DNA from: Blastomonas sp. SL216
GTDB lineage: Bacteria; Pseudomonadota; Alphaproteobacteria; Sphingomonadales; Sphingomonadaceae
NCBI GenBank assembly: GCA_026625625.1
Contig: CP113055.1
Coordinates: forward strand, 2,544,501-2,608,500
DNA length: 64,000 bases
Direction of reading: 5' to 3'
The translations under genes were made by a program, and so were the position numbers. Positions 34,176 to 43,248 of the stretch are shown here, one piece after another (the first letter of the stretch is position 1; every line of letters begins with the position of its first letter). The notes under the pieces were generated by a model. The model saw only the letters and a program-made list of their open reading frames with translations. It did no database searches and had not been told where the DNA came from.

Positions 34176-34814
34176 ATGAAGCTCTATCAATCGATCGGCC
34201 CCAACCCCAGGGTCGTGCTGATGTTCCTGGAAGAGAAAGGCGCTGTCATCGACCGCGCCTTTGTCGACATCATGAAGGGCGAGAACCGCAGCCCCGATTT
34301 CGTCGCCAAGAACCCGTTCGGCCAGGTGCCGCTGCTCGAGATGGACGATGGCAGCTATCTGTCGGAAAGCACCGCGATCTGCGGCTATATCGAGGAGAAA
34401 TTCCCAACGCCCGCGCTGATCGGCAGCACCGCCGAAGAGCGCGCGGTGACCAATATGCTGATCCGCCGCCTCGATTATGATGTCGTCGCGCCGATGACGA
34501 CCGGCTTTCGCGGGTCAGAAGGCCTGCCGATGTTCCAGAGCCGGATGCGCTGCCTGCCCGAAGCCGCGGACGGCCTGAAGGCCTGCGCGCGCGATGGCCT
34601 GGCCGCGTTCGATGCGCTGCTGGCAGGCAAGACCTGGCTGGCGGGGGATCGTTTCACGCTCGCCGACATCCTGCTCTATTGCCTGACCGAGTTCGGCAAG
34701 ATGGTGGGCCAGCCGCTGCCCGATGGGCTGGCGAACCTTACCGCCTGGTCCGAGCGGGTCGCCGCGCGGCCCAGCGCTGCTGCCAGCCTCGACGCCAAGA
34801 AAGGGGTCGCATGA
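34176..34814 (+). CDS. Glutathione S-transferase family protein
   Basis: 212 residues, cytosolic. N-terminal thioredoxin-like domain starts MKLYQSIGPNPRVVLMFLEEKG and has the cis-Pro and glutathione-contact motif FGQVPLLEMDDGSYLSESTAICGYIEEKF. The C-terminal helical domain carries WLAGDRFTLADILLYC, with the N-capping TLAD motif. Substrate unknown. It follows the SDR gene by 19 bases and ends 2 bases before E1alpha, so it belongs to that operon, which suggests glutathione-dependent processing of the same substrate. Confidence 0.88.
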   Translation: MKLYQSIGPNPRVVLMFLEEKGAVIDRAFVDIMKGENRSPDFVAKNPFGQVPLLEMDDGSYLSESTAICGYIEEKFPTPALIGSTAEERAVTNMLIRRLDYDVVAPMTTGFRGSEGLPMFQSRMRCLPEAADGLKACARDGLAAFDALLAGKTWLAGDRFTLADILLYCLTEFGKMVGQPLPDGLANLTAWSERVAARPSAAASLDAKKGVA

Positions 34815-34815
34815 C

Positions 34816-35787
34816 ATGAGCATCGACCGGGAAAAACTGCTCGATATCTACACGCGCACGATGAAGGTCGCGCGCTTCGACGAGAAGATGCGCTCGCTGC
34901 TGATGAGCGGCAAGCTCGCCACCATCTATTACACGATGCGCGGCCAGGAGCTGGTGACATCGGCGATGATGGCGGCCTTGAACCAGGACGATTATCTCGT
35001 CACCACCTATCGCGGCCAGCATGACCAGATCGCCAAGGGCGTGCCGCTCGACCTGCTGATCGCCGAGATTGCCGGCCGCGCCACCGGCACCTGCAAGGGA
35101 AAGGGCGGATCGATGCACATCACCCATCCGGCGACCGGCGTGATGGTCACGACGGGCGTGGTGGGCTCCGGCCTGCCAATCGCCAACGGCCTCGCGCTCT
35201 CCAGCCAGAACCGCAAGGACGGCAAGGTCACCGTCACCTGTTTCGGCGATGGCGCGACCAATATCGGCGCGTTCCACGAGGCGATGAACATGGCGCAGCT
35301 CTACAGGCTGCCGGTGATCTTCCTGTGCCAGAACAACCGCTATGGCGAGCATACCAGCTTTGCCGATCACACCAAGGTCGACAGCATCGTCACCCGCGCC
35401 GCCGCCTATGGCATGAAGGGCGTGAAGGTCGATGGCAATGATGCGCTCGCCATGTATCAGGTCGCGCAGGAGGCGGTCGACCGCGCCCGCGCCGGCGAGG
35501 GCCCGACGCTGATCGAGGCGATGTGCTACCGGATGATGGGGCATTTCTTCGGCGCGGACTTCTCGTACATGCCGCCCGAGCATATCGAGGAAATGAAGGC
35601 GGAAGACCCGCTGCCCAAGCTCAATGCGCTGATGCTCGAGCATCAGTTCACGCAAGGCGAGCTCGACGCGATCGTCGCCAGGCTGGAAGCCGAGATCGAG
35701 GCGGCGGTCGAGTTCGCCTTCAACAGCCCGTTCCCGGATGCGGACGAAATCCGCAAGGATGTGTTCGAAGAGGAGATCGCGGCATGA
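34816..35787 (+). CDS. 2-oxoacid dehydrogenase E1 alpha subunit (PDH/acetoin dehydrogenase type)
   Basis: 323 residues, thiamine-diphosphate enzyme. The ThDP motif is GDGATNIGAFHEAMNMA through QNNRYGEHT (near residues 145-180). Other family markers: TYRGQHDQIAKG, GKGGSMHIT, GVVGSGLPIANGLAL and RMMGHFFGAD. It forms a heterotetramer with the beta subunit encoded next (ATGA overlap) and decarboxylates a 2-oxoacid or diketone such as acetoin. The position of GKGGSMHIT and the length match AcoA-like proteins as well as PDH E1alpha, so the substrate is open. Confidence 0.9.
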   Translation: MSIDREKLLDIYTRTMKVARFDEKMRSLLMSGKLATIYYTMRGQELVTSAMMAALNQDDYLVTTYRGQHDQIAKGVPLDLLIAEIAGRATGTCKGKGGSMHITHPATGVMVTTGVVGSGLPIANGLALSSQNRKDGKVTVTCFGDGATNIGAFHEAMNMAQLYRLPVIFLCQNNRYGEHTSFADHTKVDSIVTRAAAYGMKGVKVDGNDALAMYQVAQEAVDRARAGEGPTLIEAMCYRMMGHFFGADFSYMPPEHIEEMKAEDPLPKLNALMLEHQFTQGELDAIVARLEAEIEAAVEFAFNSPFPDADEIRKDVFEEEIAA

Positions 35788-36821
35788 GCGAGGCAGCGAC
35801 GCTGGACGCCAAGGCGGACAAGACGGCCAAGGTGAAACAGATCACCATGGTCCAGGCGCTCAACGCGGCGATCGACGAGGCGATGGCAGCGGACGAGGGC
35901 GTCATCCTGCTGGGCGAGGACGTCGCGGCCAAACAGGGCGGCGGCGTGTTCAAGGTCTCGTCGGGCCTGACCGAGAAATATGGCGAGCACCGCATCCGCG
36001 CGACGCCGATTTCCGAACAGGCGATCATGGGTGCGTGCGTCGGCGCAGCGCTCACCGGCATGCGGCCGATTGCCGAGATCATGCTGATGAACTTCGTCAC
36101 CGTGGCGATGGACCAGATCGTCAACCATGCCGCGAAACTGCGGTTCATGAGCGGCGGGCAGACCAATGTGCCGATGGTCATCCGCACCACCACCGGCGTC
36201 GGCGTCGGCTTTGGCGGCCAGCATTCGGACATGCTGGAGGCCTGGTTCGCACATGTACCGGGGCTGAAGATCGTCACGCCCTCGAACGCTGCCGATGCCA
36301 AGGGGCTGATGCGCAGCGCGATAGAATGCAACGACCCGGTGATCTTCATCGAGAACATCCTGTGCTACGGCCTCAAGTCCGATGACCCGGGCACCGACTA
36401 CCGCGTGCCTTTGAGCAAGGCGGCGGTCGCGCGCGAGGGCAGCGACGTGTCGCTGATCACCTATGGCCGCACCGTGCTCGATGCGCTGGAGGTGGCAGGC
36501 CAGCTCGCCGAACAGGGGATTTCGGTCGAGGTGATCGATCTGCGCACCATTGCGCCGTATGACGAGGCGACGGTTACCGCATCGGTGCGCAAGACCGGTC
36601 GCGCGGTCGTGCTGCACGAGGCGGTGCGGAGCTTTGGCACCGGCGCGGAAATTGCCTCGCGGCTGCACGAAAGCCTGTTCAACGAACTGAAGGCCCCGGT
36701 GCAGCGCATCGGCGGCGCGTTTTCCGCCGTGCCGATGGCCAGCGTGCTCGAACAGGCCTGGATCCCCAAGAAGGAAGAGATCGCGGATGCGATCCGCACG
36801 ACGATGGAATGGAAGCGATAA
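35784..36821 (+). CDS. 2-oxoacid dehydrogenase E1 beta subunit (PDH/acetoin dehydrogenase type)
   Basis: 345 residues. Markers: EDVAAKQGGGVFKVSSGL, ATPISEQAIMGACVGAALTGMRPIAE, PVIFIENILCYG and the C-terminal transketolase domain with DLRTIAPYDEATVTASVRKTGRAVVLHEA. Starts within the E1alpha stop (4-base overlap) and its stop shares one base with the start of the lipoyl carrier. The N-terminal 20 residues (SEAATLDAKADKTAKVK) are a non-conserved extension. Confidence 0.9.
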   Translation: MSEAATLDAKADKTAKVKQITMVQALNAAIDEAMAADEGVILLGEDVAAKQGGGVFKVSSGLTEKYGEHRIRATPISEQAIMGACVGAALTGMRPIAEIMLMNFVTVAMDQIVNHAAKLRFMSGGQTNVPMVIRTTTGVGVGFGGQHSDMLEAWFAHVPGLKIVTPSNAADAKGLMRSAIECNDPVIFIENILCYGLKSDDPGTDYRVPLSKAAVAREGSDVSLITYGRTVLDALEVAGQLAEQGISVEVIDLRTIAPYDEATVTASVRKTGRAVVLHEAVRSFGTGAEIASRLHESLFNELKAPVQRIGGAFSAVPMASVLEQAWIPKKEEIADAIRTTMEWKR

Positions 36822-37051
36822 TGTCGGCCGAAATCCGCATCCCCAAGCTCGGCATGAGCGTCACCGAGGTCACCCTGATCGAATGGATGTTCGGCGATGG
36901 CGAGACCGTGGAAAAGGGCGACGTGCTCTACACGGTCGAGACCGACAAGAGCACCACCGAGATCGAGGCGCAGGATTCAGGCGTGCTGCGCGTCACCGGC
37001 GAAGAGGGCGAGACCTACAAGATCGGCGATGTGATCGGCACGATCGGCTGA
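36821..37051 (+). CDS. Stand-alone lipoyl carrier domain protein
   Basis: 76 residues, a single biotinyl/lipoyl domain. The modification hairpin is VETDKSTTEIEA, with Lys of the DK pair as the lipoylation site; the rest (IRIPKLGMSVTEVTLIEWMFGDGETVEKGD) is the usual barrel of PDH-type E2 N-termini. There is no E1-binding or acyltransferase domain, so the protein is a mobile carrier, not a full E2. No E2 core or E3 gene follows; the next gene is convergent. Confidence 0.88.
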   Translation: MSAEIRIPKLGMSVTEVTLIEWMFGDGETVEKGDVLYTVETDKSTTEIEAQDSGVLRVTGEEGETYKIGDVIGTIG

Positions 37052-37068
37052 AGCCGGCGCCCTGCCGA

Positions 37069-38883
37069 TCAGGCCGGATCCGCGCCCATCGCCTGGGCCG
37101 CAGCATCGAGCACCGTCATCGGCATCGGCCCCGATTCCAGCACCAGCGCGTGGAACGCCTTCACGTCGAAGGAAGCGCCTAGCGCCGCCCGGGCCTTTTC
37201 GCGCGCCGCGACCAGCGCATTTGCGCCCACCTTGAAGCTGCACGCCTGGCCGGGATAGACCGCATAGCGCGTCACTTCGCGGTCGGTCGCCTCGGGCTGT
37301 TCGCCCGCATTCTCGACCATCCACGCCACCGCCTGCGCCTTGGTCCAGCGGTGATGATGCAGCCCGGTATCGACCACGATCCGCGCCGCGCGGAACAGGT
37401 TCGATTGCAGATAGCCGATCCGGCCGAAGGGATCGTTCTCATAGATGCCCAGTTCATCCGCGACCTGCTGGGCATAGAGCGCCCAGCCCTCGGTATAGGC
37501 GGAAAAGCGGACCATTCGCCGGAACAGCGGCAGCGCCGGTGCCTCGGAGAGCACGCTCGCCTGATAATGGTGCCCCGGTATGCCTTCATGATGGGTCAGC
37601 GTCGGCAGCCGCCAGGTGACATGCTCGGCCGGGTTCTTGAGGTTGAGCGAATAGACGCCCGGCTCGCCCGGCGCGCCTTCGGAATAAAAGGCGCCCGGTG
37701 CCCCGGCCTCGATCGTGGGCGAAATCCGCCGCACGACGATCGGCTTGATCGCATGCGGCTTGAACGCGCCGGACATGCGCGCGGAAATCGCGTCGAGCTG
37801 GCCCGTGGCGAGCGCCAGCAGCTGCTCGCGCCCGGCATCATCATCGCTGACGCGGAACCGCGCATCGCCGTTCAGCGCGGCGATCCGGTCGATCACGCTG
37901 CCGCTGGTCAGCCCCTGCGCGCTCAGCAGCGTATCGATCTCCGCCGTGATTGCGCGGCACTGGTCCAGCCCGATGCGGTGCAGTTCGGCAGGTGACGTAT
38001 CGACGGTGGTGTTCGATCGCACCGCAGCGGCATAATAGGCATCGCCATCGGGCAGCTTCCACACCCCGGCGCGATCGTCTGCACGCGGGGCCAAGGCCTC
38101 CAGCGCGTCGATCTGACGACTAAGAGCAGGCTGGATCTGGTCGCGAAATATCGCGAACGCCCGCGCCGAAACATCGCCCAGCCCTTTGGCGCGGACGCGG
38201 CGCAGCGCAGGGGCGATGAGCGCGGATTGCTCGGGCGTGCCGTCGCGCAGCGCCTTGATCTGCGTGATCGTGCGGACCAGCACGAAATCGGGCGGGATCA
38301 CGCCCAGCCCGGCATCGTGGCGGATGCGCTCGCTCTCCTGATCGAGCGCGACGGCAAAGGCCGACAATCGACCCAGCCATGCCTCCACATCCTGAGCCGT
38401 GTCGATCGGGTGGCGACTGCCGATGAAGTCGGGCAGCCAGTAATAGGCCCCGTTCATCTGGCTGACGACATAGGGGCTGGGGCGTAGGTTGCCGTCGACA
38501 TAGCCATAGCGGCCCAGCAGATCGTCGAGCGTCTGATAGACGAACAGCGCGACATCATGGTCCAGCCGCCCGCGCGCAGAGAGCGACGCCACGCGGATGC
38601 TGCCCAGCTGGGCGAGCGCCTGTTTGATCGCTTCCTGATCGGCGCCGCGCGCACCCAGCGAGCGATCGTCGAGCCGTGCACGCAGGGCCGCATTCGCGCC
38701 GGTATCAAAGCCGTTGCCGGTCGCCTCTTCGGGCGATCTGCGCAGATAGGCCTCGCTGTGCCGCTGCAGCATCGCCGCCAGCCTGGCGTCGGCGCCCTGC
38801 TGCTGCGCGCGGCCATGCACAGGCACTAGCCCGGCAAGACCGCTCGCCGCGGCCATCCCGATAAAGCCCCGGCGATCGATCAT
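37069..38883 (-). CDS. DUF885 family exported metallopeptidase-like protein (copy 1)
   Basis: 604 residues with a twin-arginine signal (MIDRRGFIGMAAASGLAGLVP), so exported folded. The DUF885 domain has the zinc motif HHEGIPGHHYQ near residue 410 and FSAYTEGWALYAQQ near 445, then RYAVYPGQACSFKVG near 535, all intact. DUF885 proteins resemble M3-like or gluzincin peptidases; some act as carboxypeptidases, but this one has no known substrate. It is the last gene of a minus-strand series starting at 44568 (amidohydrolases, NTF2-like, TonB receptor). Confidence 0.87.
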   Translation of the reverse strand: MIDRRGFIGMAAASGLAGLVPVHGRAQQQGADARLAAMLQRHSEAYLRRSPEEATGNGFDTGANAALRARLDDRSLGARGADQEAIKQALAQLGSIRVASLSARGRLDHDVALFVYQTLDDLLGRYGYVDGNLRPSPYVVSQMNGAYYWLPDFIGSRHPIDTAQDVEAWLGRLSAFAVALDQESERIRHDAGLGVIPPDFVLVRTITQIKALRDGTPEQSALIAPALRRVRAKGLGDVSARAFAIFRDQIQPALSRQIDALEALAPRADDRAGVWKLPDGDAYYAAAVRSNTTVDTSPAELHRIGLDQCRAITAEIDTLLSAQGLTSGSVIDRIAALNGDARFRVSDDDAGREQLLALATGQLDAISARMSGAFKPHAIKPIVVRRISPTIEAGAPGAFYSEGAPGEPGVYSLNLKNPAEHVTWRLPTLTHHEGIPGHHYQASVLSEAPALPLFRRMVRFSAYTEGWALYAQQVADELGIYENDPFGRIGYLQSNLFRAARIVVDTGLHHHRWTKAQAVAWMVENAGEQPEATDREVTRYAVYPGQACSFKVGANALVAAREKARAALGASFDVKAFHALVLESGPMPMTVLDAAAQAMGADPA

Positions 38884-38963
38884 GTCATGCTCCAGATATT
38901 TCTAGTCCCGGTACGCGGTAAAGGATGGGGACGGCCGCGACCAGAGCCGTCCCCAGACTGGCA

Positions 38964-41246
38964 TCAGAATTTATAGCCCAGGCTTGCCCCGAACATCCGG
39001 AACGAGGGTTCGACCTGAACGCCGCTGTAAAAGGCCTTTTCATAGGCATTGGCATAGAAGTCCGCCTTGAACAGGTTCTCGACGAACACGACCGCGCGGA
39101 TTTTCTCGTCCTCGATGCCCAGGCGCAGGTTGACGTTGTGATAGCTGGGGCTTTCGAACGGTTCGCCGGCGACATTCTGGTACAGATAGTAGAACGGGTT
39201 GGAGATCATCGAGGAGCGGAAATTCCATTCCGCGCGCGCAAAGGCCTCGAACCGGTCGCCGATCGGCACGGTATACTGGGTTTGCGCACCCAGCGTCCAT
39301 TGCGGCGCATTGGTCAGGTCTTCGCCCGAAATGTCGATGATCACCCCGTCGATCAGCGCATTGGGATAATCGATATACTTGGTCTTGTTATAGCCGACAT
39401 TGCCGCTGAGGTTCCAGTTGTCGGTCAGCCGCGCATCGAAGCTCGCCTCGATACCATAGCTTTCCGCCGACGCCGCGTTGGCAATGCCGCTCACCCCGCG
39501 CAGCAGGCCCGTGGCGGGATCGATGAACTGGAAGCGGATGGTCTGCTGCACATCCTTCCAGTCCATGTAGAAGGCGGTGACGTCGACCCGCAGACGGTTG
39601 TCGAACAGGTTGAACTTCGAGCCGACTTCATAGTTCCACAGCGTTTCGGGCGCGAATTCATTGGTCAGCGCCGCGCTGTTGGTGGTTTGCGTGCCGCCCG
39701 ACTTGAACCCGCGCGAGGCGGTGGCGAAGAACATCAGGTCGGTGTTCGGCTTGTAGGTCAGCGTGAACTTGGGCGACAGGTCCTCGAAATCGGCAGCGCG
39801 GTCATTGTTGCCGGTGACGATCGTGTTGGACCGGGTCTGCGAGACGTTGGTGACCTTTTCCCACGAATAGCGCAGGCCCGCCGTGGCGGAGAACTGTTCG
39901 GAGAAGTTGACCGTGCCCTGCGCGAAGATCGCGAAATAGCGGCTGGAGCTGTTGCCATCGGCGCCCGTCACTTCAAGCCCGCTGCAATTTCCGGCCCGCG
40001 CGGCGGGGCAGAGCGGGCTCGCCGCGCCGTGGAAGGTGGACTGGTCGCTGACGCCGGTGTCCTTGCCGAGCGAGGTGCCGATGCTCCAGTCGAAGACCTG
40101 TGTCCCCGTCGATTGCAGCCGCAGTTCGCCGCTGGTCGACTTGCGGGTGAGCACCAGGTCTTCATAGAAGAAGTCGCGGCTGCCGCCATCGACATCGCCG
40201 AAGTTGAACGAATCGGCGACGAGATGGCCGCCCACCGCGGTCAGCTCGGCCAGGCCCAGATCCCAGACCGCGCGGGTGCTGAAATATTCGAACTTGGTGC
40301 CCACGCTCTGCGGGCGGTTGAAGTTCACGCGGCTGTTGTTTTGCGGGAAGAAGCCGACTCCGTCGGGATCGCCGATCAGACCGGCGGTCTTGCCGTAATA
40401 GACCGACGCCCAGGTGCGCGTGACAAAGCCGGTGGGAACGCCATTGCGCATGCCCACCTCTTCATCCGAATAATTGTAGATGAAATCCCAGGTGAGATTG
40501 TCCATCGGGGTGAAGCGCAGCTGGACCCGGCCGGTATAATATTCGCTGTCGTTGCCGCCGCCGATGGCGTTGATGTTGCGGATATTGCCATCGGACTTTT
40601 CGAACTGGCCCGATGCGCGCAAGGCGAGGACACCGGGGATGATCGGCACGTTGATCACACCCTGCGCACGCTTGGTGTCAAAGCTGCTGTAGCCGATCTC
40701 GAACTCACCCTCGAACCGGTCGACCGGCTTCTTGGTGATGATGTTGATGGCGCCGCCAACCGCGTTGCGGCCGAAATAGGTGCCTTGCGGCCCGCGCAGG
40801 ATCTCGATCCGCTCAAGATCGACGATCTGCGGATTGCTGGTGCCCGCCGCGACGTTGAATTCGTCGACATAGAAGGCGTAGCTCGACTGGCGGACATCGG
40901 CAAAGGGGTTGAGCTGGTTGGAAATCCCGCGGATCGACAGGTCCTTGCGATCGCGCGATCCGTTCGACTGGAAGCTGACATTGGGCGTCATCGCGAAATA
41001 GTCTTCGACGCTCTGGATGTTCTGGTCCTTGATCGTCTCGGCGCTGAGCGCGGTGATGGCGATCGGCACATCCTGCAGGCTCTGCTCGCGGCGCTGCGCG
41101 GTGACGACAATGTCCGTGGTGCCGACCGATTCTTCGGCCTCCTGCGCCAGGGCCGGCACGGCGGCCAGGCTGAACATCATGGCGGTGGCAGCCGTTCCGA
41201 TGATGAACCGGCTGCGGCCACGCAGGCAAGAACTACGATATGTCAT
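38964..41246 (-). CDS. TonB-dependent outer membrane receptor
   Basis: 760 residues. Signal peptide ends AVPALA-QE, TonB box TTDIVVTAQRR near residue 45, plug domain with QDVPIAITALSAETIKDQNI, ILRGPQGTYFGRNAVGGAINIITKKP, then a 22-strand barrel ending in FRMFGASLGYKF with the terminal Phe. It imports a large or scarce compound across the outer membrane. Of the type that sphingomonads multiply for plant, sugar or peptide compounds. It lies in a series with exported peptidase-like genes, which points to an organic nutrient rather than iron. Confidence 0.94.
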   Translation of the reverse strand: MTYRSSCLRGRSRFIIGTAATAMMFSLAAVPALAQEAEESVGTTDIVVTAQRREQSLQDVPIAITALSAETIKDQNIQSVEDYFAMTPNVSFQSNGSRDRKDLSIRGISNQLNPFADVRQSSYAFYVDEFNVAAGTSNPQIVDLERIEILRGPQGTYFGRNAVGGAINIITKKPVDRFEGEFEIGYSSFDTKRAQGVINVPIIPGVLALRASGQFEKSDGNIRNINAIGGGNDSEYYTGRVQLRFTPMDNLTWDFIYNYSDEEVGMRNGVPTGFVTRTWASVYYGKTAGLIGDPDGVGFFPQNNSRVNFNRPQSVGTKFEYFSTRAVWDLGLAELTAVGGHLVADSFNFGDVDGGSRDFFYEDLVLTRKSTSGELRLQSTGTQVFDWSIGTSLGKDTGVSDQSTFHGAASPLCPAARAGNCSGLEVTGADGNSSSRYFAIFAQGTVNFSEQFSATAGLRYSWEKVTNVSQTRSNTIVTGNNDRAADFEDLSPKFTLTYKPNTDLMFFATASRGFKSGGTQTTNSAALTNEFAPETLWNYEVGSKFNLFDNRLRVDVTAFYMDWKDVQQTIRFQFIDPATGLLRGVSGIANAASAESYGIEASFDARLTDNWNLSGNVGYNKTKYIDYPNALIDGVIIDISGEDLTNAPQWTLGAQTQYTVPIGDRFEAFARAEWNFRSSMISNPFYYLYQNVAGEPFESPSYHNVNLRLGIEDEKIRAVVFVENLFKADFYANAYEKAFYSGVQVEPSFRMFGASLGYKF

Positions 41247-41264
41247 GATACAAACCCCCTCTTC

Positions 41265-41286
41265 ACCGGCGGAGCACTCCGCCGGT
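41265..41286. terminator. Hairpin between NTF2-like gene and TonB receptor gene
   Basis: ACCGGCGGAG and CTCCGCCGGT are perfect 10-bp arms with two bases between them. On the minus strand it lies after the NTF2-like stop and before the receptor start. No T-run follows, so it may attenuate or separate messages rather than end transcription fully. Confidence 0.45.
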
Positions 41287-41328
41287 TCCTGTGTTTCAAA
41301 CCTCTCCGAATTCGCCTTTTTCGGGGCT

Positions 41329-41814
41329 TCACTTAGTCCAGCATTGCGCGTCGAGCGGGTCTTTGCCCGCTTCGAGCGTGTGCCGTACCAGCACGATGGA
41401 CGCGATCTTGCCGCCCTTCAGTTCGGCATGGCCCGCAGCCAGCGAACAGCCGGTCTTGCCGTCGCGGCGCGAGCGGATCACGTGATAGGTGTAGACCCGG
41501 TCGGGAGTCTCGAAGACGTCCTTGAACGGCACCACGATCTCGACATCGCCGCCACCGGCCTGGATCTTCTGGAAATGCGTCGCCCATTGCTGGACACCGT
41601 TGATCACCATCTTGCCTTCCAGCACCAGCGTCGCTTCGGGCGTGAAGAAGCGCGAGAAGTTCTCCGGGGTATAGGCACCCGGAGTCTTGAACGCCTCGTT
41701 CCACCAGACGAACATCCTGGAGACGACATCGGTGGCCGGCTTTTCCTGCGCGACGGCAGGGCTGGCCAGGCCAAGGGCAGCGATGGCAGACGCGATGAGC
41801 AGCGATTTCTTCAC
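41329..41814 (-). CDS. Exported NTF2/SnoaL-like protein
   Basis: 161 residues, start GTG at 41814 behind AGGGAG. Signal peptide MKKSLLIASAIAALGLAS, cleavage at AVA-QE. The mature protein has the cone-fold NTF2-like pattern VSRMFVWWNEAF, YTPENFSRFFTPEATLVLEGKMVINGVQQWATHFQKI. Members can be enzymes or binding proteins; no catalytic residues can be named. One cysteine pair (GKTGCSLAAG and DAQCWTK) may form a disulfide. It sits between the amidohydrolase genes and the receptor gene. Confidence 0.75.
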   Translation of the reverse strand: MKKSLLIASAIAALGLASPAVAQEKPATDVVSRMFVWWNEAFKTPGAYTPENFSRFFTPEATLVLEGKMVINGVQQWATHFQKIQAGGGDVEIVVPFKDVFETPDRVYTYHVIRSRRDGKTGCSLAAGHAELKGGKIASIVLVRHTLEAGKDPLDAQCWTK

Positions 41815-41892
41815 ATGAGGCTCCCTGGAATTTTGTTGCTTGTTCAAGGCCCGTTGCGGCGCCCTGTTGCGAGAAGTGTCCGTCAGTTGAAC

Positions 41893-41940
41893 TGTTGTTT
41901 CAACAACATTGTAAATCCGGTTTCGTTGCGTTTGCCGCAA
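41893..41940. promoter_or_regulatory. Promoter region with TTGCG-N5-CGCAA site and a second palindrome
   Basis: The 140-base gap upstream of the NTF2-like gene has TTGCG (41926-41930), five bases, CGCAA (41936-41940), the motif shared by three other intergenic regions. A separate near-perfect palindrome TGTTGTT-TC-AACAACA lies at 41893-41908. The first has the T-N11-A form expected of LysR-type sites. Together they mark a promoter for the NTF2-like and receptor genes within the series. Confidence 0.6.
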
Positions 41941-41954
41941 TGGTCAGCCCGGCA

Positions 41955-43214
41955 TCACGGCTTTCGGTCGTCGCGGATCACCTTGCCGCCCTTCATCACG
42001 AAGCCGATGGTGCGCAGCGCCGAGATGCTGGCGAGCGGATCGGCATCGACCGCGACGATATCGGCGTAATAGCCAGGTCTCAGCGCCCCTGTTTCGCCAT
42101 CGACACCCAGCATCCGCGCGGGCTCTATCGTCGCCGCGCGCAGCGCCTGGGCAGGGGTCATCCCCGCCTCGACATAGATTTCAGCCTCGCGAACAGTCGC
42201 GGTGGTGCCCTCATTGGGCTCCCAGGGATATTGGTCGGTGCCCAATGCGATGCTGACGCCTGCCGCAATGGCGTCGCGCAGCGACTGGATATGCGCCTTG
42301 CCGACCGAATCCACCCGGTCCAGATACCAGGGCGGCGATCCGATCTTGCGATAGAATTCCTTGGCCCCGCTTTGCGAGACAACGATGGTCGGGACGTACC
42401 AAACGCCCTTCTGCTTCATCTTCCTGAGCACCGGCGGCGTCAGGAAATAGCCATGTTCGAAACAGTCGATCCCGGCATCGATCGCCGCTTCCGAGGCGAT
42501 GGGCGAGCCGGTATGCCCGGTCACCTTGACGCCGTTGCGGTGCGCGACCTCGATCGCGGTCGTCAGCTCTGCATCGGTAAATGGCGATGCGCCGATATCG
42601 CCATGGGTATCGGAAATGCCGCCCGATATCCCGAGCTTGATCCAGGTCGCGCCCGCGCGCACCTGTTCGCGCACCGCGCGCGAGAATTCCGCAGGGCCGT
42701 TGACCTCGGTCTTGCCATGCCCGCCCGTCGCGACGATCGAGGAGCCGGCGGTATGGATACGCGGACCATCGAACAGGCCTGAATCGATCGCGCGCTTAAG
42801 CGTGAAGTCGACCCCGGCATCCGATCCGGTCAGCCGCATCGTGGTCACGCCCGAGCGCAGCGATTTCTGCGCATTGTCGAGCGATCGCAGCACCATGGAA
42901 TCGGGCGTTTCATTGTAGATGCGCGATGCCCCCGGCAGGTTGAGCGCCAGATGGACGTGCATGTTCATCAGGCCCGGGATCAGCCATTTGCCATCCATCG
43001 GGATGACCCTGGCATCGGGCGGCACCGGGATCGATGCGCGCGGGCCGATCTGCTTGATCCGCTCGCCCTCGATCAGCACCACCGCATCGCGGATCGGGGC
43101 CTTGCCATCCAGATCGACGACGCTGCCGCCCACCAGCGCGATGGTTTCTGCGCTGGCCGGCATGGCAGCCAGTGCGCCGTATAATGCGGCAAAGGCGATG
43201 TACCGGTATTTCAT
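41955..43214 (-). CDS. Exported amidohydrolase (imidazolonepropionase/Xaa-Pro dipeptidase type), copy 1
   Basis: 419 residues, signal peptide MKYRYIAFAALYGALAAMPASA. Metal ligands of a binuclear amidohydrolase: HxH in NMHVHLAL (near 90), Lys in TWIKLGISGG (near 200), His in VTGHTGS (near 232), His in CFEHGYFL (near 252), and Asp in LGTDQYPWEPN (near 335). The group hydrolyses dipeptides such as Xaa-Pro or Xaa-Arg, or other amides. Start at 43214 has AGGGGGG just upstream. About 34 bases separate it from a close paralogue upstream. Confidence 0.86.
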   Translation of the reverse strand: MKYRYIAFAALYGALAAMPASAETIALVGGSVVDLDGKAPIRDAVVLIEGERIKQIGPRASIPVPPDARVIPMDGKWLIPGLMNMHVHLALNLPGASRIYNETPDSMVLRSLDNAQKSLRSGVTTMRLTGSDAGVDFTLKRAIDSGLFDGPRIHTAGSSIVATGGHGKTEVNGPAEFSRAVREQVRAGATWIKLGISGGISDTHGDIGASPFTDAELTTAIEVAHRNGVKVTGHTGSPIASEAAIDAGIDCFEHGYFLTPPVLRKMKQKGVWYVPTIVVSQSGAKEFYRKIGSPPWYLDRVDSVGKAHIQSLRDAIAAGVSIALGTDQYPWEPNEGTTATVREAEIYVEAGMTPAQALRAATIEPARMLGVDGETGALRPGYYADIVAVDADPLASISALRTIGFVMKGGKVIRDDRKP

Positions 43215-43248
43215 GCGACCCCCCCTTGATGGTGGCACGCCCGCCTGA

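Noticed and set aside
38925-41336. 803-codon plus-strand frame opposite the TonB receptor
   Set aside because: The receptor has signal peptide, TonB box, plug and terminal Phe; the opposite frame has no such pattern.
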